NCBI GenBank assembly: GCA_002452555.1 | Contig: DKER01000110.1 | Coordinates: forward strand, 1 to 9,610 | Origin: Fidelibacterota bacterium UBA6817 | GTDB lineage: Bacteria; Fidelibacterota; Fidelibacteria; Fidelibacterales; Fidelibacteraceae | Direction of reading: 5' to 3' | DNA length: 9,610 bases | Shown: piece after piece, positions 1 through 4,565 of the stretch | Layout of the letters: each line of letters opens with the position of its first letter | How positions within the stretch are numbered: the first letter of the stretch is position 1 | Translations under genes and position numbers: made by a program | The notes under the pieces: generated by a model | The model's input: the letters and a program-made list of their open reading frames with translations, nothing else | Databases searched by the model: none | Told to the model about the DNA's origin: nothing

Positions 1-47
1 CTCAACCTTTAAACGTTTAAACTTTTAAACGTCTCAACCTTTAAACC
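1..47. repeat. Degenerate octamer tandem array (TTTAAACN / TCTCAACC)
   Basis: The left edge is built from 8-nt words in a constant register. TTTAAAC occurs at 8-14, 16-22, 24-30 and 40-46, and CTCAACC at 1-7 and 33-39. The 14-mer CTCAACCTTTAAAC is therefore present twice, at 1-14 and 33-46, offset by exactly four octamers. The array probably begins before the window. It lies about 70 nt upstream of the first gene and encodes nothing recognisable. The copies are seen directly; the function is unknown. Confidence 0.75.
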
Positions 48-115
48 TCAATATTCCCTTGCCATTAAACCGTATATTTTCGAACTTTAACATAACTTAT
101 AAGGCAGGATAATAA

Positions 116-868
116 ATGGCCATCTCATATAAAACAATCATAGGGGCAGGACTGGGTTGGGTGCTTTTAGGTCCCATCGGAGCTATTCTCGGCGGAATTC
201 TGGGGTCACGGATGGACGAAAAGGATTTGGCCGGTTCATATCACAGAATCAGCACCGGTCATCCATACAGTACACGTGAAACACAGATGGGTGATTTTTA
301 TGTGAGTTTGATTATCGTTTTCGCGTATATCGTAAAAGCTGACTCCCACATCCGAAAAGGTGAAGTGGAATATGTTAAACGCTATCTGATGCAGAATTTA
401 ACGGATAATAAGTTCGTTCAGGAACTGATGTACCTTTTTAAACAAACACTTGAACGGGATATAGACATCAGCAGTGTTGTCCGTCAGATCGCCATGTACC
501 TGGATATGTCATCCAGAATTCAGTTCCTCCATCTGCTGTTTGGCCTGGCTATGGCTGATGGTGAGATTGACCGGTCAGAACAGGATGCCATTGAACGAAT
601 TGCCAAGAACCTAGGGTTTTCTGTTCAGGATTATGAATCGATTTTAACTATCTATCAGCCCAAAACAGACAATGCCCTGTATAAAATTCTCGAAGTGAGT
701 CCGGATGCATCCGATGATGAAATCAAGTTTGCCTATAAACGGCTGGCACGGCTTTACCATCCCGATAAAGTTGCCCATCTGGGACCGGATCTGGTGAAAT
801 CTGCAGAGGATAAGTTTAAACAGATTAATGATGCGTATCAGCAAATCCGTGCTGTCAGACAATTTTAA
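116..868 (+). CDS. djlA: DjlA-like membrane co-chaperone (TerB + J domain)
   Basis: 250-aa protein with three parts. A glycine-rich hydrophobic segment at residues 7-30 looks like one membrane anchor. A TerB-like helical domain spans about 65-175, with the paired acidic motifs KADSHIRKGEVE (74-85) and MADGEIDRSEQDA (146-158). A C-terminal J domain spans about 187-245 and has the HPD tripeptide at 215-217 after a basic helix. This is the order of E. coli DjlA, a bitopic inner-membrane J-protein that stimulates DnaK ATPase through HPD; the length is close to the E. coli protein. The start at 116 places the membrane segment at the N-terminus, and AGG (106-108) lies seven bases upstream. The sugar-kinase gene begins two bases after the stop, so the two are probably cotranscribed. 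The architecture is clear. Orthology to DjlA rather than another TerB-DnaJ protein is inferred, and the client is unknown. Confidence 0.85.
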   Translation: MAISYKTIIGAGLGWVLLGPIGAILGGILGSRMDEKDLAGSYHRISTGHPYSTRETQMGDFYVSLIIVFAYIVKADSHIRKGEVEYVKRYLMQNLTDNKFVQELMYLFKQTLERDIDISSVVRQIAMYLDMSSRIQFLHLLFGLAMADGEIDRSEQDAIERIAKNLGFSVQDYESILTIYQPKTDNALYKILEVSPDASDDEIKFAYKRLARLYHPDKVAHLGPDLVKSAEDKFKQINDAYQQIRAVRQF

Positions 869-870
869 AC

Positions 871-1800
871 ATGTCCCTCAAAGCCAATAAATTTCCCCGT
901 GTCTTTGCAACAGGACTCCTGGTTTACGATCATGTCCTCTTTTTAGATAGTTATCCCGCTTTAAATGAGAAACGGACAACAAATAATTTTAAGAGGTTCT
1001 TTGGAGGACCGGCATCCAATGCTCTGGCTTTTCTTGCCCGATCAGGCGTTGAGACGTATTTGTCTGCTGCCGTGGGTGATGATGCAGCCGGAGAAATCCT
1101 GATCCGGGAAATTGAATCCCAGGGTGTTCATACCGACTATATCCGGATAAAACCCGCTGTTCAAAGCCCGGTTGCTTACATCCTTATAGAGAAATCCAAT
1201 CACGGTAAAAGAACCGCCATTCTTGCCCAGGATAAGGCATGTTTCCCTGATTATCAGGAGGAATTTGTTGCGGTAATGAATCCCGGTGATATTCTGTTGA
1301 CGGAAGGGCGGTATGAACCGGCAGAATTTCAGATTTGCACCGAAGCCCGTAAAAAAGGAGTCATTACTGTCATTGATCCTGGCACCCGCTCTCTTAACCT
1401 TGAAAAATGGTCCCCGGTTATTGATTACTGGCTTGCTCCCAAAGAAGGTGTGATACAAACCCTCGGGAAAATTGATCTCTTTTCTGCGTGTCAGTTCCTG
1501 TCCAAACCGCCTGTGAAAATGGCTGCTGTTACTATGGGAGCCGGAGGCGTTGTCTATGGCAACAGAGAGTCGACGGCTTTTCAGCCTGCATTTCCCGTGC
1601 AAGCCGTGGACAGTAATGGCAGCGGGGATATTTTTCATGCCGGATTTATATGGGGACTCCTGAACAACTGGTCAATTCCTGCCTGTGTGGAATTCGGAGC
1701 TGCTGCCGGGGCGTATGCAGCTTCGTTTGTCGGAACGCATTCACCGGATCTCAATGCTCAAACCGTTTCTGCAACGTTCTCTCTTCAATCGCAGTCATGA
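871..1800 (+). CDS. PfkB/ribokinase-family carbohydrate kinase
   Basis: 309-aa cytosolic sugar kinase, a normal length for the PfkB family, which uses ATP to phosphorylate a sugar or sugar-like hydroxyl. The N-terminal FGGPASN (44-50) matches the family's di-glycine substrate-side motif. TMGAGG (221-226) is a nucleotide-side turn. DSNGSGDIFHAGF (247-259) is the C-terminal signature with its anion hole and the catalytic Asp253. The usual signature is D-T-x-G-A-G-D, so Ser248 and Ser251 are small departures that leave the GxGD core intact. The substrate could be fructose, fructose-6-phosphate, ribose, a 2-keto sugar acid or a sulfosugar; the GDxFHxxF form resembles ketohexokinase and sulfofructose kinase relatives. 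A two-base gap from the djlA-like gene and no visible ribosome-binding site suggest translational coupling. Glucose-6-phosphate isomerase lies downstream behind a candidate terminator, which makes a role near fructose-6-phosphate attractive but unproved. Confidence 0.88.
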   Translation: MSLKANKFPRVFATGLLVYDHVLFLDSYPALNEKRTTNNFKRFFGGPASNALAFLARSGVETYLSAAVGDDAAGEILIREIESQGVHTDYIRIKPAVQSPVAYILIEKSNHGKRTAILAQDKACFPDYQEEFVAVMNPGDILLTEGRYEPAEFQICTEARKKGVITVIDPGTRSLNLEKWSPVIDYWLAPKEGVIQTLGKIDLFSACQFLSKPPVKMAAVTMGAGGVVYGNRESTAFQPAFPVQAVDSNGSGDIFHAGFIWGLLNNWSIPACVEFGAAAGAYAASFVGTHSPDLNAQTVSATFSLQSQS

Positions 1801-1811
1801 TTATCAAATTC

Positions 1812-1830
1812 TTAAACACGTTACGTTTAA
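1812..1830. promoter_or_regulatory. Palindromic element TTAAAC-7-GTTTAA
   Basis: Just after the sugar-kinase stop, TTAAAC (1812-1817) and GTTTAA (1825-1830) form perfect 6-bp inverted arms around a 7-nt spacer. The arm word TTAAAC is also the core of the octamer array at 1-47, so this may be an eroded member of the same repeat class instead of an operator. The symmetry is directly visible; any role is a guess. Confidence 0.25.
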
Positions 1831-1849
1831 TCCTCTTTTGGAGTATCTG

Positions 1850-1891
1850 TTCATCCCTGAATATTCGAAAGCAGGGTATAGATGAGTTTTT
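1850..1891 (+). terminator. Candidate Rho-independent terminator after the sugar kinase
   Basis: CCCTG (1855-1859) pairs with CAGGG (1872-1876). The outer arms TTCAT (1850-1854) and ATGAG (1882-1886) pair with one G-U, leaving a 5-nt bulge on the 3' side. A run of five T (1887-1891) follows directly. It lies 50 nt after the sugar-kinase stop and upstream of the promoter-like sequence for pgi. The weak points are the 12-nt loop, the bulge and the modest GC content of the stem. Confidence 0.35.
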
Positions 1892-1911
1892 CATATCTTT
1901 ATAAGGAATTA

Positions 1912-1940
1912 TTGAGACGTTTTTTAAATAAAAGTATCAA
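1912..1940 (+). promoter_or_regulatory. Candidate sigma70-type promoter for pgi
   Basis: TTGAGA (1912-1917, five of six to TTGACA) and TATCAA (1935-1940, four of six to TATAAT) are separated by 17 nt, 26 nt before the pgi start codon. The region is AT-rich, so chance matches are likely. If the organism is a true Bacteroidota, its promoters would follow a different consensus and this call would be wrong. Confidence 0.22.
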
Positions 1941-1954
1941 AGAATAAAAGCCGC

Positions 1955-1960
1955 GAGGAA
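1955..1960 (+). promoter_or_regulatory. Shine-Dalgarno site of pgi
   Basis: GAGGAA lies six bases before the ATG at 1967 and supports that start. It is one of only two convincing Shine-Dalgarno sequences in the window; the other precedes the TolC-family gene. Confidence 0.65.
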
Positions 1961-1966
1961 TAAGCC

Positions 1967-3241
1967 ATGTCTGTCCGTTATGATGACGATAAGTTGTGCC
2001 GCTCTTTTGAAGTGATCCATGTTGAAGATGTGGAGGACCGTACCCATGAATCTCTCCATATGCTCCTGGACAAAACCGGTCCCGGGAATGAATTTCTGGG
2101 CTGGATGGATCTGCCAAACCGGAATTTGGATGATTTAAAGGACTTGGCTGATACGGCAGAAGAAATAAAAAACAGCGGTGATTTTCTCGTCTGTGTTGGG
2201 ATCGGAGGCTCCTATCTGGGGGCTAAAGCCGTTATATCCTCACTCTTTCCTCAGAATGACAAAATCCGGTATGCCGGCCATCATCTGAGTCCCCTGGAGC
2301 TTTCCGGACTGTTGGATGAACTCCGTGAAAAAGACTTTTACATTAATGTTATCTCCAAATCAGGCACGACGACTGAACCCGGAGTAGCTTTTCGATTCTT
2401 AAAACAGTTGGCAGAAGAGAAATACGGAAAGAATGCTTCCAAAAGAATTATTGCCACAACCGATGCTTCCAAAGGGGCTCTGAAAAAATTAAGCGATGAA
2501 GAAAAATATCGTTCCTTTGTGATACCCGATAATGTTGGCGGCCGTTTTTCTGTGCTTACACCGGTGGGACTCCTGCCAATTCTTGCTTCCGGCGGTGATT
2601 TACAGGCAATTTTCAAAGGTGCCCGGGCAGGGTATGAAAGTGCCATTCTTGATGATCGTAAAAACAGTGCTTTTCGCTACGCCCGGAACCGAAAACTACT
2701 CTGGAAAAACGGAAAAGCGATAGAAATTCTTGCGTCGTTTGAACCTCAAATCCATTTTGTTTCTGAATGGTGGAAACAACTTTTCGGAGAAAGTGAAGGA
2801 AAGGACGGAAAAGGGATATTTCCGGCATCAGCGGACTTTTCAACGGATCTGCACAGTCTAGGGCAATGGATCCAGGACGGGACCCGGAATATATTTGAAA
2901 CATTTTTAATTATTGACCGCTATTCCAAAGATCTGACAGTCATGAATGACCCCCGCAATGCGGACGGACTTAATTTTCTTGCAGGTCAAAACCTCAGTGA
3001 TATAAACCGAAAAGCGTTTGAAGGGACCCGGAAGGCTCACGAAGACGGGGGTGTTCCCGTTTCAACCTTTTATCTTGATAAACTGGATGAAGAAAACCTC
3101 TTTGAACTCCTTGTTATCTTTGAATTTGCAATTGCAATTTACGGGTATACGCTTGGCGTTAATCCCTTTGACCAGCCCGGGGTGGAAGCATATAAGAAGA
3201 ATATGCTTGAATTACTGGTAGCCAAATCCGGTAGCCGGTAG
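1967..3241 (+). CDS. pgi: Glucose-6-phosphate isomerase (short form)
   Basis: 424-aa cytosolic enzyme that interconverts glucose-6-phosphate and fructose-6-phosphate in glycolysis and gluconeogenesis. Visible motifs are VGIGGSYLGAK (77-87), the phosphate-binding SKSGTTTEP (130-138), family signature 1 at DNVGGRFSVLTPVG (188-201), GESEGKDGKG (274-283) whose first Glu aligns with the catalytic base, DLHSLGQ with His296, and signature 2 at GVNPFDQPGVEAYK (397-410) ending in the conserved active-site Lys410. All expected catalytic elements are present. At 424 aa it belongs with the short bacterial form of roughly 450 aa, not the form of about 550 aa found in enterobacteria and eukaryotes. The start is fixed by GAGGAA six bases upstream. 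The stop codon lies within a CCGGTAG tandem repeat, so the last residues, GSR, are encoded by repeat DNA. Confidence 0.96.
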   Translation: MSVRYDDDKLCRSFEVIHVEDVEDRTHESLHMLLDKTGPGNEFLGWMDLPNRNLDDLKDLADTAEEIKNSGDFLVCVGIGGSYLGAKAVISSLFPQNDKIRYAGHHLSPLELSGLLDELREKDFYINVISKSGTTTEPGVAFRFLKQLAEEKYGKNASKRIIATTDASKGALKKLSDEEKYRSFVIPDNVGGRFSVLTPVGLLPILASGGDLQAIFKGARAGYESAILDDRKNSAFRYARNRKLLWKNGKAIEILASFEPQIHFVSEWWKQLFGESEGKDGKGIFPASADFSTDLHSLGQWIQDGTRNIFETFLIIDRYSKDLTVMNDPRNADGLNFLAGQNLSDINRKAFEGTRKAHEDGGVPVSTFYLDKLDEENLFELLVIFEFAIAIYGYTLGVNPFDQPGVEAYKKNMLELLVAKSGSR

Positions 3242-3248
3242 CCGGTAG
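3228..3248. repeat. (CCGGTAG)3 heptamer repeat containing the pgi stop codon
   Basis: Three perfect tandem copies of CCGGTAG occupy 3228-3234, 3235-3241 and 3242-3248. The TAG of the second copy is the in-frame stop of pgi. A near copy, CTGGTAG, is at 3215-3221 inside the gene. Two more units (CCGGCAG, CCGGTAG) close the spacer at 3392-3405. The copies are read directly. Confidence 0.9.
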
Positions 3249-3258
3249 ATTGGTATGA

Positions 3259-3282
3259 GAGTTCGCGAGTTTATGGGTTGAA
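3259..3282. repeat. Degenerate octamer run (GAGTTNNN)
   Basis: Three consecutive 8-nt units, GAGTTCGC (3259-3266), GAGTTTAT (3267-3274) and GGGTTGAA (3275-3282), share the core GRGTT. The run is short and the third unit is weak, so chance cannot be ruled out. The 8-nt period matches the array at 1-47. Confidence 0.4.
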
Positions 3283-3329
3283 GCTCTTTCTATTCAATCA
3301 ATCCCCTTCCAGCTGACACCTGAAGCCTG

Positions 3330-3357
3330 CCCTGATAAGTCGGAACGACGTTCAGGG
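3330..3357. other. Stem-loop in the spacer between pgi and the HMA regulator
   Basis: CCCTGA (3330-3335) pairs with TCAGGG (3352-3357), and inside it GTCG (3339-3342) pairs with CGAC (3346-3349) around a GAA loop, with a small TAA/GT internal loop between the stems. No T-run follows on the + strand, so this is not a standard terminator for pgi. It could be the structured core of an intergenic repeat. Confidence 0.45.
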
Positions 3358-3405
3358 ACTGATTTCTGTCGACTGTTGACTGTTGACTGATCCGGCAGCC
3401 GGTAG
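3357..3405. repeat. Seven heptamers in register (GACTGNT and CCGGYAG units)
   Basis: The stretch divides exactly into seven 7-nt words: GACTGAT, TTCTGTC, GACTGTT, GACTGTT, GACTGAT, CCGGCAG and CCGGTAG. The first five are variants of one unit and the last two repeat the unit that closes pgi. Two different heptamers sharing one register suggests a common amplification process. The array ends 23 nt before the regulator start codon. Confidence 0.7.
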
Positions 3406-3428
3406 GAAATTCGGAATTCAATAATTTT

Positions 3429-3998
3429 ATGAAAACCAAGCTATACATAAAAAACATGGTTTGTCCACGCTGTGTGAAAGTCGTTCGGGAAGAACTGAAC
3501 CGCTTTGGTTTTAAACCTGTTTCAGTTGAATTGGGCGAAGCGGTTCTGGATGGACTTTTAACTGACAGTGATCTTGACTCAATCCGCAAAATCCTTGAAG
3601 AAAACGGCTTTGAATTGATCGATGATAAAAAGAAACAGATAATCGATAAAATTAAAACCGTTATTATCGAACTGGTCCATTTCCAAAGCGAGAGTGATAA
3701 ACGCGTTAATTTATCCGAATATCTCCCCGGGAAACTGGGGTATGATTATTCATGGCTGAGTCACCTTTTTTCATCCATGGAAGGAATTACCATTGAAAAA
3801 TTTCTGATTCATCATAAAGTTGAAAAAGTTAAAGAACTGCTGATTTATGATGAACTCTCTCTTGACGAAATTGCATGGCGGCTTGGATACAGCAGTGTTC
3901 AGCACCTGTCGGGACAATTTAAAAAAATAACCGGTTTGTCTCCGTCGTATTATAAAAAATATCGCTCTGAAAAACGGAAATCTCTGGATGAAATCTGA
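3429..3998 (+). CDS. HMA-AraC one-component metal-responsive regulator
   Basis: 189-aa fusion of a metal-binding-like domain and a DNA-binding domain. Residues 1-64 resemble an HMA (ferredoxin-like) fold with the loop MVCPRC: Met10, Cys12 and Cys15 form the MxCxxC site that HMA proteins use to bind Cu(I) and other soft metals. A charged helical linker (about 66-94) leads to an AraC/XylS-type double helix-turn-helix at about 95-178, including LSLDEIAWRLGYSSVQHLS (143-161) and the family ending FKKITGLSPSYYKKY (164-178). There is no membrane segment, so it should act in the cytosol. It lacks the effector-binding domain of sugar-responsive AraC proteins, and the HMA module probably replaces it. 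The exported Cys-rich protein and the CusA-like pump lie downstream on the same strand, so a role as copper/silver sensor for that locus is a strong inference. Similar proteins are common in Bacteroidota; I know of no characterised member. The leader has no clear Shine-Dalgarno. Confidence 0.87.
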   Translation: MKTKLYIKNMVCPRCVKVVREELNRFGFKPVSVELGEAVLDGLLTDSDLDSIRKILEENGFELIDDKKKQIIDKIKTVIIELVHFQSESDKRVNLSEYLPGKLGYDYSWLSHLFSSMEGITIEKFLIHHKVEKVKELLIYDELSLDEIAWRLGYSSVQHLSGQFKKITGLSPSYYKKYRSEKRKSLDEI

Positions 3999-4073
3999 CA
4001 GACTTAAAAATTTTATAAATCTTTTCAATAATTATATGAGAAAATGCCCTTTCATTTCGTTTAACTTACAATC

Positions 4074-4463
4074 ATGAAAAAACCGGTACACAACATATTT
4101 CGGATAACGGTAACTCTCATTATGCTGGCAGTGACAACCGGATTTACTGTTTCAACCCATTATTGCGGTGATACGGTTATCTCCAAATCCGTGAACGATA
4201 CGCCAGAATCATGCTGCGGAGCTATGGGAACTTCGGAATGCTGTCAGGTTGAATCGGAATTTGTCAAACTTGATGTATCATTTCTTGCATCAATGTCAGA
4301 CGTTCCCGTACCTGCCGTGCGGTACGAAATCTTTCCGGTTTTCATGTCAGATGAATTTTTAACGGATATCTACAATAACTTTCATTTTTCATGTATTGAA
4401 ACCGGTGCTCCACCGGGAAGTCATTCCCAAACACTTTCCTTATTCCAGGTTTTCCTCTGTTAA
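4074..4463 (+). CDS. HYC_CC_PP-family exported Cys-rich protein
   Basis: 129-aa small protein of unknown function. Residues 2-10 are basic and 11-26 hydrophobic, consistent with a signal peptide or single anchor; there is no clear lipobox. HYCG (29-32), CC (47-48), CC (56-57) and PP (113-114) reproduce the order of motifs that names the HYC_CC_PP family. In all there are seven cysteines, one being the last residue, plus several methionines near the C-terminus. Thiol pairs in an exported protein, between a likely metal sensor and a CusA-type pump, suggest periplasmic Cu(I)/Ag(I) capture or delivery, but nothing in the sequence proves metal binding. No strong Shine-Dalgarno precedes the ATG. 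A 13-codon reading frame (4036-4077) ends across it as ATGA, so translation might be coupled. Confidence 0.8.
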   Translation: MKKPVHNIFRITVTLIMLAVTTGFTVSTHYCGDTVISKSVNDTPESCCGAMGTSECCQVESEFVKLDVSFLASMSDVPVPAVRYEIFPVFMSDEFLTDIYNNFHFSCIETGAPPGSHSQTLSLFQVFLC

Positions 4464-4483
4464 ATTGATGGTCTGTTAATGAT

Positions 4484-4527
4484 TATTTCGAGTGAACGGA
4501 CATGATATGTCTGTCTCAATCGAAATA
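4484..4527. promoter_or_regulatory. Long imperfect hairpin upstream of the pump gene
   Basis: The perfect 8-bp arms TATTTCGA (4484-4491) and TCGAAATA (4520-4527) enclose further pairing. TGA (4493-4495) pairs with TCA (4516-4518), AC (4496-4497) with GT (4513-4514), and GGACAT (4498-4503) with ATGTCT (4507-4512) with one G-T pair, closing on the loop GAT (4504-4506). Only one mismatch (G4492/A4519) and one bulged base (C4515) interrupt about 19 pairs. No T-run follows, so a simple terminator is unlikely. It sits 20 nt after the HYC_CC_PP-like gene and 38 nt before the pump. An operator, an mRNA processing or stability element, or an attenuator are all possible. Confidence 0.6.
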
Positions 4528-4565
4528 GATTGTTAAATGTTTAAAACAAAGTGAGATAAAGAACA

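Noticed and set aside
1042..1638. 198-codon minus-strand open frame
   Set aside because: It lies wholly opposite the PfkB-family kinase, whose motifs are intact, and its translation shows no domain pattern.
1650..1904. 84-codon forward frame running past the kinase stop
   Set aside because: Out of frame with the kinase, runs through the candidate terminator, and has no ribosome-binding site.
1801..1966. tRNA or small RNA gene in the pgi leader
   Set aside because: No cloverleaf or T-loop context was found; TTCGAAA at 1864-1870 fits the loop of the candidate terminator.
3228..3405. CRISPR-like array
   Set aside because: The units are 7-8 nt and directly adjacent, without unique spacers of regular length.
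3999..4073. Terminator after the HMA-AraC gene
   Set aside because: AT-rich with only weak self-complementarity and no GC stem followed by a T-run.
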